Both the position numbers and the translations under genes were made by a program. Of a stretch of DNA of 64,000 nucleotides, positions 27,778 to 36,595 are shown one piece after another; within the stretch, counting starts at the first letter, position 1; each line of letters begins with the position of its first letter. The notes under the pieces were generated by a model. That model searched no databases. It saw nothing but the letters and a program-made list of their open reading frames with translations, and was not told the DNA's origin. This DNA comes from Polyangiaceae bacterium (GTDB taxonomy: Bacteria; Myxococcota_A; Polyangia; Polyangiales; Polyangiaceae): the NCBI GenBank assembly GCA_020846005.1, contig JADLEQ010000011.1, forward strand, positions 1 to 64,000. Reading direction: 5' to 3'.

Positions 27778-28865
27778 CAGAAGCGCCCTCCCAGGCCGAG
27801 CGTCGCGCCGCCGGTGGACGGGCGCACCTCGACCGCGACTTGCTCCGGGGCGCTCGGCGCCGTCAGCCACAGCACCACGCCGCCGGCCAGCGCGACGGCG
27901 CCGAGCCCCACGGCGACGTTGGAGACGAACGCCGCGTCCTTCGCCTCCTCGGTCAGCTCGACGCCGCGCCGCGTGTCGCACACGTCACCCCGCGGGCACT
28001 CGTCCTCGGCCTCGGCGTTCCGCGAGAGCGCGCGGAGCCCGAACACCGTGCCGATCCCCACGCCGACCAGCCCGACGCCCCCGGCCACCCAACCCCAGGT
28101 GCGCTGGGACGTCCCGGCGTCCGCCTCGGGGGCGCGCGGCGGCGGCGCGGCGGGCGCAGCGGCGCGGGGCGGCGGCGGCGGCGCAGGCTCCACCGCGCGC
28201 TCGGCCGGCGGCGGCTCCGGGAGCCGCTCGAGCGCAGGGACCGCGACGCGCGTCGTCTTGCCCTCGCCCTCCACCTTCGCGCTCGACGTCCACTCGGCGT
28301 GGCCGGCGGCCCGCGCGACCAGCTTGCGCTCCCCGGCGTCCACTGGTACCGGTACCCCGTACAGGGCAGGCGCGACCGGAGCGCCGTCGCGCTCCAGCAC
28401 GAACCCGGGGAGGCTCTTCACGGCGTCCGGCACGTCGAGCGCCAGCCGGCTGAGCCGCGGCTCGAGCCGGTCGGCGCGCTCCTGCCCCTGCCGCGCCCGC
28501 GCAGTCTGCCCGGCGGCGCGCGCCGCGGACGCTGCCTCGCGGAAGGTCGCCCAGGCGCTCGCGAGCCGCCCCGACTTCTCGTAGCACTCGCCGAGGTAGA
28601 GCAGCGTCCCCACCGCCGCGTCGAGGCGCTGGCTGCCCTCGAGCTTCGCGCACGCCTCCGTCAGCTTGCCCGCCTTGAGCAGCGCGAGGCCTTCATCGAA
28701 CAGCGCCTCCGCGGCGGCCTTGTCGGCCCCTTGGGCGCGCGCGGGGCCCGGCTGGCCCGCGACGGCAAAGCACGCGATCGCGAGCGCCGCGTGGGACGGC
28801 GCGCGCCACCTCCGCGCGCGGCGGGCGTCACGCAGCTCGGGCACCTTCGAGGTCGATCGATCCAA
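27777..28865 (-). CDS. TPR / PEGA-like membrane protein
   Basis: Protein of 362 residues: a signal peptide ending near GPARAQ, two to three TPR-like helices (AAEALFDEGLALLKAGKL, YLGECYEKSGRLASAW), then a beta domain (about 150-210) resembling PEGA or similar surface beta-sandwich domains. A Pro/Ala linker and two hydrophobic segments (about 260-280 and 310-335) with a small cysteine loop between them follow. This layout recurs in myxobacterial genomes next to serine/threonine kinases. Here it follows the kinase by 24 nt and overlaps the cysteine-module lipoprotein. Role unknown; envelope location is likely. Confidence 0.75.
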   Translation of the reverse strand: MDRSTSKVPELRDARRARRWRAPSHAALAIACFAVAGQPGPARAQGADKAAAEALFDEGLALLKAGKLTEACAKLEGSQRLDAAVGTLLYLGECYEKSGRLASAWATFREAASAARAAGQTARARQGQERADRLEPRLSRLALDVPDAVKSLPGFVLERDGAPVAPALYGVPVPVDAGERKLVARAAGHAEWTSSAKVEGEGKTTRVAVPALERLPEPPPAERAVEPAPPPPPRAAAPAAPPPRAPEADAGTSQRTWGWVAGGVGLVGVGIGTVFGLRALSRNAEAEDECPRGDVCDTRRGVELTEEAKDAAFVSNVAVGLGAVALAGGVVLWLTAPSAPEQVAVEVRPSTGGATLGLGGRF

Positions 28866-28889
28866 GGGCTCATCTCCCTGTGAGCGGGC

Positions 28890-30323
28890 TCAGCGGCGAC
28901 CACCGAAATCGGTGACGCCGGTATCCGGGCGAGGCGGCGGCGCGCCGCGGGGCGCGGCGCGCCCGCGCGCGGACGCCGCCGCGGCGGGGGCGGTCGGCGC
29001 GACCCCTGCGGGCGCGGCGGGGACCGCGGGCGCGCTCCCGACGGGCGGCGCGGGGTTGGCCGCGCTCGCCTCGGGAGCCGGGAGCGTCGCCGCGGGCAGC
29101 GGGACGGACGGGGCGGCGGCGGACGCCGCCGACGGGGCGGCGGCGGGCGGCGCCGCGCTCCCCGCCCCGAGCCACGCGGCCGCGCCCCCCACGACGATGG
29201 CGGCACCGACCGCGGCGAGCGCGAGCCCCGACCTCCGGCTCGGCGCCGCGCCCTCCGCCGGGGCCGGCCCGGTGCGCCCCCACGACGCTGCCGTCAAGCC
29301 GCCCGGATCACCCACCTCCGTCGCCGCCCCGCTCGCGGCCGCGGCGGCCAGGCTCGGGGCCGGCTGGGCGCCGGCCTGCGAGTCGCCGGGCAGCGATCCG
29401 GCGCGCACCCCCGGGCTCGTGCCGAGCAGCCGCGCCGCGCGCTCGGCGTGGACGCGCCCCGCCGGCGCAAGCTCGGAGAGCGCCGCGGCGAGCTCCGCGA
29501 CGGACGCCCAGCGCCGGGCGCGATCGCGCTCGAGCCCCCGGCGGACCGCCGCCTCGAGCGCCGCGGGTGCGTCCGACCGAAACTGGGCGAGCGGCGGCGG
29601 ATCCTCCGTCAGCAGGAGCGAGCAGAGCTCCGGGATCGTCTCCGCGAGGAACGGCGGCCGCCCCGCGACCAGCTCGAACAGGATGGCGCTGAGCGACCAG
29701 ATGTCGGCGCGCACGTCGACATCCTTCGAGTTTCGCATCTGCTCCGGCGACATGTAGAGCGGCGAGCCGACGATCGACGCGGTGCGCGTGAGCGAGAGCT
29801 CCGATGTCGAAGCGAGCGCCTTGGAGATACCGAAGTCGAGCACCTTGACGATCGCGGTACCGTCCGCGCGGCGAGAGAGGTGCAGGTTCCCGGGCTTGAG
29901 GTCGCGATGCACGATCCCCGCCGAGTGCGCCTCTGCGACCGCTTCGGACGCCTGGAGGACGTACTCGCACGCCTCCTCGACGGGGAGCTGCTGCCGCTCG
30001 CGGAGCTCCGCCGCGAGATCGCGACCCTCGAGGTACTCCATCACCATGTAGGGCACGGGAGGCTCGGACATCGTGCCCACGTCGAGCACCCGCGCGACGT
30101 GCTCGCTGCGGATCTTCACCGCCGCGCGGGCCTCTCTGCGGAAGCGCTCCGCTGCGTCGCTCCGCTCGGCGAGCTCCGGGAGGAGGAACTTCATCGCGAC
30201 CCGCTGCTCGAGCTCGAGGTGCCAGGCCGCCACCACCACGCCCATCCCCCCGGCGCCGAGGACCCGCTCGACGCGATACTTGCCAGCGAGGAGATCACCG
30301 GGCTGGACGGGTGCGTCGGGCAT
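28890..30323 (-). CDS. Hanks-type serine/threonine protein kinase, membrane-anchored
   Basis: Receptor-like kinase of 477 residues. The cytoplasmic kinase domain (about 15-285) is complete: glycine loop GAGGMGVV, Lys45 (VAMKF), catalytic Asp141 (HRDLKPGNL), DFG at 163-165, a Ser/Thr-rich activation segment and SPEQM. A linker, one transmembrane helix (near 355-375) and an Ala/Pro-rich outer tail follow. ATG 30323 was chosen over a TTG nine bases upstream. A perfect 17-bp inverted repeat ends 3 nt before this ATG. It heads a three-gene operon with the TPR protein and the cysteine-module lipoprotein. Confidence 0.93.
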   Translation of the reverse strand: MPDAPVQPGDLLAGKYRVERVLGAGGMGVVVAAWHLELEQRVAMKFLLPELAERSDAAERFRREARAAVKIRSEHVARVLDVGTMSEPPVPYMVMEYLEGRDLAAELRERQQLPVEEACEYVLQASEAVAEAHSAGIVHRDLKPGNLHLSRRADGTAIVKVLDFGISKALASTSELSLTRTASIVGSPLYMSPEQMRNSKDVDVRADIWSLSAILFELVAGRPPFLAETIPELCSLLLTEDPPPLAQFRSDAPAALEAAVRRGLERDRARRWASVAELAAALSELAPAGRVHAERAARLLGTSPGVRAGSLPGDSQAGAQPAPSLAAAAASGAATEVGDPGGLTAASWGRTGPAPAEGAAPSRRSGLALAAVGAAIVVGGAAAWLGAGSAAPPAAAPSAASAAAPSVPLPAATLPAPEASAANPAPPVGSAPAVPAAPAGVAPTAPAAAASARGRAAPRGAPPPRPDTGVTDFGGRR

Positions 30324-30325
30324 GC

Positions 30326-30342
30326 GGCGCAATCATTGCGCC
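30326..30342. promoter_or_regulatory. Perfect inverted repeat at the kinase start
   Basis: GGCGCAAT-C-ATTGCGCC: two 8-bp arms with a single central base, 3 nt upstream of the kinase ATG. It could be an operator for a dimeric repressor or an RNA hairpin masking the start codon. No Shine-Dalgarno sequence is otherwise present. Confidence 0.5.
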
Positions 30343-30360
30343 GATGGGGCTCCGCGTCGA

Positions 30361-30939
30361 CTAACGAGGTACGCCGGCCTCTTCGGGCCGATACGCCGGG
30401 AACGGATTCTCCCACCACGATTGGCCCGTGCGGCGATAGACGGTCAACCTCGCGAGGTCTACGCCGAACGACGCGGTGTAGGTCGTCGCGTCCGCGTCCC
30501 CCACCCCGCCGCCCACCGAGAGCACCAGACCCCACGGCGCGCCGAGGACGAGGTTCCCGCTCCAGCCCGCGTGCTCCCGCCCCCACCACCGCTGGTAAGG
30601 GCCGAGATCCACCGCCGCGCCCCAGCCACCGTTGGCGAAGCCGTGCGTCGCCGTGCGGACCAGGAGGGCTACGTCGGTGCCCCTCGAGAAGTGCGTGTGC
30701 GTGCGGAAGAGCCCCCCGACGACGACGTCGCCGGCCGGAGGCGAGCCCATGCCCGTCTCGAGCAGCATCGCCCCTTGCTCGGACCGCGGGCTTCCGCGCC
30801 ACTCGACGGACGAGCCGCCGCCGGCCAGCGTCAGCCAGGACGACACGTCCGCGCTCGCGTGGCCCCCGAGCGTGAGCACCAGCGCGCCGAGGAGCGCCGC
30901 CCGGCGGGCGGGGCGCGAGCGGGTGAGGTGGCGGTGCAC
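30361..30939 (-). CDS. Secreted beta-rich protein, function unknown
   Basis: Protein of 192 residues with a signal peptide cleaved near GHASA. The mature part has alternating strand pattern and many Gly, Trp and Thr residues (TGMGSPPAGDVVVGGLFRTH, DVALLVRTATHGF, GWSGNLVLGAPWGLVLSVGG), as in a small outer-membrane barrel or lectin-like fold. No family is named with confidence. The start is GTG 30939, backed by a GTGACA-N18-TACCGA promoter ending 7 nt upstream. It lies upstream of the kinase on the same strand with a 37-nt gap. Confidence 0.68.
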   Translation of the reverse strand: MHRHLTRSRPARRAALLGALVLTLGGHASADVSSWLTLAGGGSSVEWRGSPRSEQGAMLLETGMGSPPAGDVVVGGLFRTHTHFSRGTDVALLVRTATHGFANGGWGAAVDLGPYQRWWGREHAGWSGNLVLGAPWGLVLSVGGGVGDADATTYTASFGVDLARLTVYRRTGQSWWENPFPAYRPEEAGVPR

Positions 30940-30946
30940 GGCGGCG

Positions 30947-30976
30947 TCGGTAGCACGCCGGCCCGCGTCATGTCAC
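30947..30976 (-). promoter_or_regulatory. Promoter of the 30361-30939 gene (leaderless type)
   Basis: GTGACA (30971-30976; five of six match TTGACA), 18-bp spacer, TACCGA (30947-30952), 7 nt before GTG 30939. Confidence 0.45.
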
Positions 30977-31026
30977 GCCGCCCGGCGCCGCGCGCCGACC
31001 GTCCGCGGCCTGCGAGGCTCCGTCGC

Positions 31027-32001
31027 TCAGTGGAACGAGACCGTCGCGAGGAGGCTGACGGAGTAGCCCGCAACGTCGATGGGGTCGATCTCCTCGAGGT
31101 CGCTCGTCTCCACGAGGGAGCCCTCGGAGTACTGGAAGCGCAGCAACGGGCCCAGGCTCCACTGCTCGCCGATCCAGAACTCGTAGCCGCCGCCGAGCAC
31201 GACCGACCAGCCGCTCCCCTGGACGGCCTCGTCCGGCTCGACCTCGGGGTCGGCGCTGTCCACGATGCCGGCGGGCAACCCGGCGAGCGAGAGCCCGCCC
31301 ACCGTCAACGCGAGCTGCACGTGCCCGCCCGCCTTGGCGTCGAAATACCAGTCGACGAACGGGCCGACGCCAGAGACGACGAAATCACTGCCGTCGCGCT
31401 GGACCGACGCGCCTCCCGTCTCGACCTCGTACGAGGGGCGGCCGGTGGAGGTGCCGTAGATGCCGCCGCCGATCACGAACCCCGAGCCCACGGTGCCACC
31501 CATCGCGAACTCCATCGCGGCGCCGCCGCCCCTCGCCGTCCACTTCTGGCCGAAGGCCTTCGTGCGCTCCGTCTTCAACGTGAACGCGTGGGTCGCCGCG
31601 CCGAGGCCGACGCGGAGGTAGAAGCCGTCGTGCTCACGGATCCCGCGGCGCTCGCGCAGGCGCGGCGGCGGCGGCTCCGTGTAGGCGGGCGGGTACTGCT
31701 GCGGCGGGTACTGCTGGGGGGGGTACTGCTGGGGCGGGTACTGCTGCGGCGGGTACGGCTGCGGCGGGTACTGCTGGGGGGGATACGGTGGAGGGGGCGC
31801 CTGCGCCCCGGGTGGGTACTGCGGCGGTGGAGGCGGCGGAGCCGGCGCAGCGGGCCCGGGCGCTGGCGCGGACCCCGGCGGCGCGGGCGGAGGCGGCTCC
31901 TGCGCGGACGCCTGCGGGATCGCGACCCCCGAGAGCCAGAGCGCGGCGAGCGCCCCCCACCCGCGTCGTCGACACCGGCTCGCGCTGGGGATCGTCGTCA
32001 C
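31027..32001 (-). CDS. Outer-membrane beta-barrel-like protein with PPQQY repeat
   Basis: Protein of 324 residues. A signal peptide ends near IPQASAQ. A Pro-rich segment follows, including five-residue PPQQY repeats at about 73-105. The C-terminal 200 residues are a glycine- and aromatic-rich antiparallel strand pattern (GFYLRVGLGAATHAFTL, GSGFVIGGGIYGT, WSVVLGGGYEFWIGEQWSLG) ending in SLLATVSFH, an outer-membrane-barrel-like C-terminus. It is probably an OmpA/porin-like barrel with an exposed or periplasmic proline spacer. Start is GTG 32001; an earlier ATG cannot be excluded. Confidence 0.75.
   Translation of the reverse strand: MTTIPSASRCRRRGWGALAALWLSGVAIPQASAQEPPPPAPPGSAPAPGPAAPAPPPPPPQYPPGAQAPPPPYPPQQYPPQPYPPQQYPPQQYPPQQYPPQQYPPAYTEPPPPRLRERRGIREHDGFYLRVGLGAATHAFTLKTERTKAFGQKWTARGGGAAMEFAMGGTVGSGFVIGGGIYGTSTGRPSYEVETGGASVQRDGSDFVVSGVGPFVDWYFDAKAGGHVQLALTVGGLSLAGLPAGIVDSADPEVEPDEAVQGSGWSVVLGGGYEFWIGEQWSLGPLLRFQYSEGSLVETSDLEEIDPIDVAGYSVSLLATVSFH
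31687..31785 (-). repeat. 15-bp coding repeat (PPQQY units)
   Basis: About six to seven 15-bp units encode Tyr-Pro-Pro-Gln-Gln/Pro within the barrel-protein gene. Near-identical units suggest recent copy-number change; each change keeps the frame. Confidence 0.85.
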
Positions 32002-32054
32002 GGCGGAGGACTCCAGCACGATCCGGGCGGTTCGCACAAGCGGCGCAGGCCGGA

Positions 32055-32774
32055 TCACGCCGCCGGCGCCACGACGCCGCGCGCGCGAACGCGGTCGGCC
32101 ACCACCTCGGCGACGCGGGCGTGGTAGAGGAGCGCGTTGTGCCCGACGGCCGGGACGACCCAGACCTCCCCGATCGGCAGCGCGGCGGGGCCGTCGACCA
32201 CCGAGTCCCCGCCGGCGACGATGGAGAGATGCGGGACGTGCGCCGTCTCCGCGGCGCGGGCCGCCAGCCGGCGGAGCAGGTCGCTGTCCGGCGCGATGTC
32301 CCGCCCGGCGGTGGCGGGGAGGAGCCGGGCGCGGCTCGTCCCGCCGAACGGGCTCGCGAGCGAGATCGTCTGGACGACGCTCGCTGCGCCCGGGTGCTCC
32401 TGCGCGAACCACCGGGCGACCACGCCGCCCATGCTGTGACCCACCAGGTGCACCCGCGCGCCGCTCGGGAGCTGCGCGACCAGGCTCGCGAGGCGCTCCG
32501 CCACCCACTCGACCCCGGGCCCCGGGACGTAGCTGAACGACGCGGTGTGGGCGCCCGTCCGCTCCTCGATGCGCTCACGCAGCGGGCGCAGCACACCGGC
32601 GCTGGCGAACAGCCCGTGCAGGAGCACCACCACGTCCGGGCCGCCCTCCAGCCGGCGCGGCACGATCGCGGCCACGTCTCGGTGGAGCAGCGTCGCCTGC
32701 CTCGCGAACGCCGCGACCTCGCGCCCGGCGCCGAGGAGCCGGGCCAGGCGGTCGGGGCGGCTCGCGGCGGTCAT
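32055..32774 (-). CDS. Lipase-like alpha/beta hydrolase
   Basis: Enzyme of 239 residues with VVVLLHGLFASAG, nucleophile elbow LVGHSMGGVVARW, LASPFGGTSRARLL and a late VGHNALLYH histidine. This is the layout of bacterial triacylglycerol lipases and PGAP1-like hydrolases. No signal peptide is clear. ATG 32774 was used; an in-frame GTG 6 nt upstream is possible. It starts 42 nt after the DUF3501 stop, so it may be the last gene of the rubrerythrin operon, though a TAGAAT box at 32814-32819 could give it its own start site. Confidence 0.85.
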   Translation of the reverse strand: MTAASRPDRLARLLGAGREVAAFARQATLLHRDVAAIVPRRLEGGPDVVVLLHGLFASAGVLRPLRERIEERTGAHTASFSYVPGPGVEWVAERLASLVAQLPSGARVHLVGHSMGGVVARWFAQEHPGAASVVQTISLASPFGGTSRARLLPATAGRDIAPDSDLLRRLAARAAETAHVPHLSIVAGGDSVVDGPAALPIGEVWVVPAVGHNALLYHARVAEVVADRVRARGVVAPAA

Positions 32775-32816
32775 CTCCACCCATCTCTACACGATCGGCG
32801 CGCCCGCACCAGCATT

Positions 32817-33401
32817 CTACGGGGACGCCGCGGCGAGATCCTCGCGGAGTGACGCGAGCGTCGCCGGCGCCAGCTCGAGCTCGTGCGTGTACGCCGGGTG
32901 GGCGACGCCGACGGCGGCCGTGGAACCCGCCCGGAGCCGCGCTGCGGCCTGCGGACCGAGCGGGAACCGCACGTAGTGCACGGCCGTCGTGCGGGTCGCG
33001 TGCTCGGCCGCCCGATCGCAGACGCCGGGGTGTCGCGCGCCGCCCACGGCCACGTAGAAGCAGGCCTCTAGCCCCGCGAGCGCGACCAGCATGCGCTCGC
33101 GCTCCGCGCGCTCGGGGTACTCGACGAACACCGTGGCGCTGAGCTCGTCCGCGCCGGGCACGAGCGCGTTGTACGTCTCGAGCTCGTGCAGGATGGCGCT
33201 CTCCCGCGTGATGCGCTCCGTGCGCAACATCTCCTGGATCTGGAAGAGCACGGTGTCGTGGTTCTCGAAGAGGACGGTCATGTGGTCGCCGAGCGCCACG
33301 CGACGTGCCCGCTTCTCCTCGATCAGCCGAGCGCGGAAGCGGTCGCGCACCTGCTCGTACGCCTCCAGCCCAAGCAGCTCCCCGCGCGTGACCAGCCTCA
33401 C
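32817..33401 (-). CDS. DUF3501 family protein
   Basis: Protein of 194 residues matching the DUF3501 pattern: VTRGELLGLEAYEQVRDRFR, then ALGDHMTVLFENHDTVLFQIQEMLRTE, ELETYNALVPGADELSATVFVEY and a C-terminal AVHYVRFPLG region. The family has no known activity but is repeatedly found with rubrerythrin and CCG-domain Fe-S proteins. Its GTG start overlaps the stop of the Fe-S gene by 4 nt (GTGA), showing coupled translation. His and Glu residues in the GDHMTVLFENHDTV segment could be functional. It is cytoplasmic, with no signal peptide or cysteine cluster. Confidence 0.85.
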   Translation of the reverse strand: MRLVTRGELLGLEAYEQVRDRFRARLIEEKRARRVALGDHMTVLFENHDTVLFQIQEMLRTERITRESAILHELETYNALVPGADELSATVFVEYPERAERERMLVALAGLEACFYVAVGGARHPGVCDRAAEHATRTTAVHYVRFPLGPQAAARLRAGSTAAVGVAHPAYTHELELAPATLASLREDLAAASP

Positions 33402-34753
33402 CGCGCCTCCGCGGCGCCCGGGCCGAGCACGTCGTCGAAGCCGTACGCGTGCGCGAGCGCCTGCACGGGATGGACGAGGGGGCGACCGAGCGACTTCTGC
33501 ACGCGCAGCCCCGAGAGGCTGCAGTCGCCGACGAGCAGCGTCGCCTCGCTGGCGGCCAGCTCCTCCACGAGGCGCGCTGCGTAGCGGGCGCCCTCCTCGT
33601 AGTAGGCGGCCTTCAGGCCCCACGTGCCGTCGATCGCGGAGCAGCGCTCCACCACGCGGACCTCCGTCTCGGGGACCAGCCCGAGCAGGCGCGCGCCGGG
33701 GATCCCGATCTTCTGGGCCCGGAGGTGGCACGACGCGTGGTACGCCACCTTCCCGAGCGAGCGCTCGAAGCGCTTGTCGAGGCGCTTCTGCCGGCGGAGC
33801 TGCTCGAGCCACTCCATGAGGTCGACCGTCGCCGCGGCGACCTGCGCCGCCTCGCCCGTCCCGACGTAGCTCGCCCACTCCTTCTTCATCGTGTAGCCGC
33901 AGGTGGGCCCCGGCACGATCACCTTCGCCCCGCGCCGCACGTGGGGCAGCAGCGCCTCGACGCTCGCGCGCATCTTCTCCGTGGCGGCGGGCACGTCGCC
34001 GCCGTCGAGGTTGGGCATGCCGCAGCAGCGCAACCCGGGGGGCACGACGACCTCGAAGCCGTTCCGCTCGAGGACGAGCGCGGCCGCCCGGGGCACCTCC
34101 GGGTAGTTGTACTCGCCGTAGCAGGTGGGGAAGAGCACGACGGTGCCCGCCTCGACCGCCTCGACCGGCGCGCCGCCACGCGCGCGCCACCACGCCGAGA
34201 ACGTCTCGCGCGCCATCGGCGGCAGTGGCATCTCGGCGCTGACGCCCGTGACCAGCTCCGCGGCCTTCCGCGCCAGCCGGTTCGCGTTGACGAAGTTCAC
34301 GAGCGGCGCCTGCGGGCCCGCGCCCGCCGCGCCGATAGCCTCCGGCTCCCCGAGGACGCGGTCCACCAGCGCGATGCCGTCGCGCCGCGCGCGCACCGCC
34401 TTCTCGCGCGCCAGCAGCCGCGGGAAGTCGAGCGCCTCGTACGCGCCCTCGTCTGGCGTGTAGGGGCACTTGATGTAGCAGAGCTTGCACTGCCAGCAGT
34501 GGTCGGTCACCGCCGCGATCGTCGGCGGGTCGACGCGCTCCACCGAGTGGGCGCGCCCGGCCTGCACCTCACGGTCGACGGCCTCGAACAGGATGGGGAA
34601 GCTGCCGCAGTACGTGACGCACATGCGGCAGTCGGCGCAGATGTGGTACGCGCGGAGCAGCTCCTGCTCGAGGTCTCGCTCGTCCCAGTAGCGCGCGTCG
34701 TTGGCATCGACGCAGGGCGGACGGAGCGGCGCGCGCGGGGGCACGGCGGGCAT
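33398..34753 (-). CDS. GlpC-like Fe-S oxidoreductase (two 4Fe-4S, two CCG domains)
   Basis: Electron-transfer protein of 451 residues in the GlpC/HdrD-like family. Two ferredoxin-type clusters are bound by Cys39/42/45/49 and Cys86/89/92/96 ([22 protein letters not shown]). Two CCG-type domains follow: the first has [15 protein letters not shown] and [12 protein letters not shown]; the second has [10 protein letters not shown] and [11 protein letters not shown], where the usual CCG is replaced by CSAIDG. ATG 34753 with GAGGG upstream was preferred to a GTG at 34789. It lies between rubrerythrin (93-nt gap) and DUF3501 (4-nt overlap). The likely role is passing electrons to or from rubrerythrin. 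Confidence 0.9.
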   Translation of the reverse strand: MPAVPPRAPLRPPCVDANDARYWDERDLEQELLRAYHICADCRMCVTYCGSFPILFEAVDREVQAGRAHSVERVDPPTIAAVTDHCWQCKLCYIKCPYTPDEGAYEALDFPRLLAREKAVRARRDGIALVDRVLGEPEAIGAAGAGPQAPLVNFVNANRLARKAAELVTGVSAEMPLPPMARETFSAWWRARGGAPVEAVEAGTVVLFPTCYGEYNYPEVPRAAALVLERNGFEVVVPPGLRCCGMPNLDGGDVPAATEKMRASVEALLPHVRRGAKVIVPGPTCGYTMKKEWASYVGTGEAAQVAAATVDLMEWLEQLRRQKRLDKRFERSLGKVAYHASCHLRAQKIGIPGARLLGLVPETEVRVVERCSAIDGTWGLKAAYYEEGARYAARLVEELAASEATLLVGDCSLSGLRVQKSLGRPLVHPVQALAHAYGFDDVLGPGAAEAR

Positions 34754-34846
34754 GGCACCCTCGCTAGCGTGGCGCGGCCGGGGCGTCACCCTCGCCGCCG
34801 CGCCGGGCGGCGCGAGGCGACGACGCCCCGACCCGATCGAGCCGCC

Positions 34847-35269
34847 TCAGTCGTCGAGGGACTCGGCCGCCTTGGCGAAGCGCCCCGCGTGGGAGCGCTC
34901 GGCCTTCGCCAGCGTCTCGAACCACTCGGCGATGTCGGCGAAGCCCTCTTCGCGCGCCGTCTTGGCGAAGCCCGGGTACATCGTCTCGTACTCGTACGTC
35001 TCTCCCGCGACCGCAGAGCGGAGGTTGGCGATCGTGGAGCCGATGGGCTTGCCGGTCGCCGGATCGCCTACCTGTTTCAGGAAATCGAGGTGGCCGTGGG
35101 CGTGGCCCGTCTCGCCGTCCGCGGTGTCCTTGAACAGCCCGGCCACCTCGGGATACCCCTCCACGTCAGCCACCTTCGCGAAGTAGAGGTAGCGGCGGTT
35201 GGCCTGCGACTCCCCCGCAAACGCCTCCTTGAGGTGTTCGTGGGTCTTCGTTCCTTCGAGCTTGGGCAT
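34847..35269 (-). CDS. Rubrerythrin (diiron domain only)
   Basis: Ferritin-like peroxide-reducing protein of 140 residues. Candidate diiron ligands sit in four helices: Glu20 (AGESQANRR), Glu53/His56 ([10 protein letters not shown]), Glu90/Glu93 ([11 protein letters not shown]) and Glu124/His127 (AERSHAGRF). The C-terminal rubredoxin domain of classic rubrerythrin is absent, with no cysteines at all, so it needs an outside electron donor; the adjacent Fe-S oxidoreductase is the obvious candidate. GGAGGAG precedes ATG 35269, and a strong promoter lies upstream. It is the first gene of an oxidative-stress-type operon. Confidence 0.94.
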   Translation of the reverse strand: MPKLEGTKTHEHLKEAFAGESQANRRYLYFAKVADVEGYPEVAGLFKDTADGETGHAHGHLDFLKQVGDPATGKPIGSTIANLRSAVAGETYEYETMYPGFAKTAREEGFADIAEWFETLAKAERSHAGRFAKAAESLDD

Positions 35270-35298
35270 GTTCTCCTCCCGGTGCGGGCTGGCGCGGA

Positions 35299-35326
35299 AA
35301 CATAGGGCGGTGGACCACGGGGTCAA
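35299..35326 (-). promoter_or_regulatory. Promoter of the rubrerythrin operon
   Basis: TTGACC (35321-35326), 16-bp spacer, TATGTT (35299-35304) on the minus strand. The leader is about 24 nt and carries GGGAGGAG. This is one of the best promoter matches in the window. Confidence 0.6.
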
Positions 35327-35454
35327 CGCCCCTCCCCGCGCCTCGCAGGCGGAGCGCTGCGGCTCGGCGCCGAGCCGCCGGCCGCGGCGCCACGGAACCC
35401 AGCGCCCCGCCGCGCGGGGTCGACAAACCCTCTCCCCTCGGCGACGATCGCCGG

Positions 35455-36126
35455 GTGAAGCGCGCGCTCCGCCGGCGCCCCCCCGAGGCGAAGTCGCCGT
35501 CGTTCAGCGAGCTGTTCGAGCGCCGGCCGCTCCCAGCGCCGGAGCCCGCGCGGGTCGCGACGCCGGCTCCCGTGACGCCCGAGCGGCTCGAGCAGCTCGC
35601 CGCCCGCTTCTCGACGCGCGCGCGGCCGCGACCCACGCACCCCCGGCGCGGCCCGCGACCTGCCGACCTGCCCCGCGACGAGCCGCACGTCGCGGAGCGC
35701 GCCCTCCCCCCGCGACGCCCAGCAGCGCCGGCGCGCGACGCGAGCAGGAGCGAGCGGGGACCGCGGCTCCCCGACGAGTGGGCGTGGCGCGACGCGGCGC
35801 GGCGCCTGCGCGTGGTCATCGTCGGCGGGGTAGAGCGGGCGGCGGCCCTCCGCACGCTCCAGGAGGCGTTCGCCTTCCGCTCGATCGCGTGGGTGGAGCC
35901 GGGGCGGCCGCGGGTGCTCGCCAGCCTGTGCGAGCGGATCCTGGCCGGGAGCGTCGACCTGGTCGTGATCAACAAGTACCTGCAACACAAGGACTCGCAG
36001 CCGGTCACGGACGCCGCGCGCCGTGCCCGCGTGCCGGCCGTCGTGCTGCCGCACGGCTACGGGATCGGCGCGCTGCGCGCCGCCATCGAGCGCGAGGTCG
36101 CCGCGACGCCGCGCCGCAGCGGCTGA
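35455..36126 (+). CDS. DUF2325-like protein with disordered N-terminus
   Basis: Protein of 223 residues. The first 110 are Arg/Pro/Ala-rich and probably disordered. The last 110 form a small alpha/beta domain: LRVVIVGGVERAAALRTLQ, SLCERILAGSVDLVVINKYLQHKDSQPV, ARVPAVVLPHGYGIGALRAAI. The order (GG loop after strand 1, D-L-V before an H, then a V-P-A-V-V strand) resembles DUF2325, a domain often linked to Fe-S or metal stress proteins. GTG 35455 is the start. It is divergent from rubrerythrin. No function is claimed. Confidence 0.62.
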   Translation: MKRALRRRPPEAKSPSFSELFERRPLPAPEPARVATPAPVTPERLEQLAARFSTRARPRPTHPRRGPRPADLPRDEPHVAERALPPRRPAAPARDASRSERGPRLPDEWAWRDAARRLRVVIVGGVERAAALRTLQEAFAFRSIAWVEPGRPRVLASLCERILAGSVDLVVINKYLQHKDSQPVTDAARRARVPAVVLPHGYGIGALRAAIEREVAATPRRSG

Positions 36127-36178
36127 CGCGAAGCCGGGTCATGCTGGCGGGGTATTCGCGGACGCCGGCTCCTGCCGA

Positions 36179-36595
36179 TCAGGTGTCGCACCGCGCGGTG
36201 TCCCAGCGCAGCCACCGCTCGTGGACCACGGAGTACACGAGGTTGCCGAGCAGGACGCCGCCGAGCGTGAACAGCGCGCCGAGCTGGCCCTCGCCGATCT
36301 GGACGAGCGCCACGGCGGGGCACGCGCCCGCGATCGCCCACCCCAAGCCGAACAACGCGCCCCCGAGCACGGTGCCGCGGTGGATGGGGCGCGGCGCCCA
36401 GCGCGGGCGGCTCACGCGGCGAACGGCGATCCAGGCCACCGCGAGGAACCCGACCGCGGAGGCGAAGGTGAGGAACAGCCGCAGGTCGCTGAAGAGGAAC
36501 ATCGCGTGCACCTCGTCCCACGAGCTGAAGCCGATGCGGTTCAGGCTGAAGCCGAGCGCGACGGCGACGAGCGCGACGAACACCTTCTCTCTCAT
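36179..36595 (-). CDS. YeeE/YedE-type sulfur transporter half (DUF6691-like)
   Basis: Membrane protein of 138 residues with four hydrophobic segments. It resembles the C-terminal half of split YeeE/YedE sulfur transporters (PmpB/DUF6691 type): GTVLGGALFGLGWAIAGACP, ALVQIGEGQ and LGALFTLGGVLLGNLVY. The cysteine in GACPAV is the conserved thiol thought to relay thiosulfate-type sulfur. Its ATG overlaps the upstream YeeE half by 4 nt (ATGA). It is the last of three overlapping genes. Family inference is good; transported species is inferred. Confidence 0.84.
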   Translation of the reverse strand: MREKVFVALVAVALGFSLNRIGFSSWDEVHAMFLFSDLRLFLTFASAVGFLAVAWIAVRRVSRPRWAPRPIHRGTVLGGALFGLGWAIAGACPAVALVQIGEGQLGALFTLGGVLLGNLVYSVVHERWLRWDTARCDT

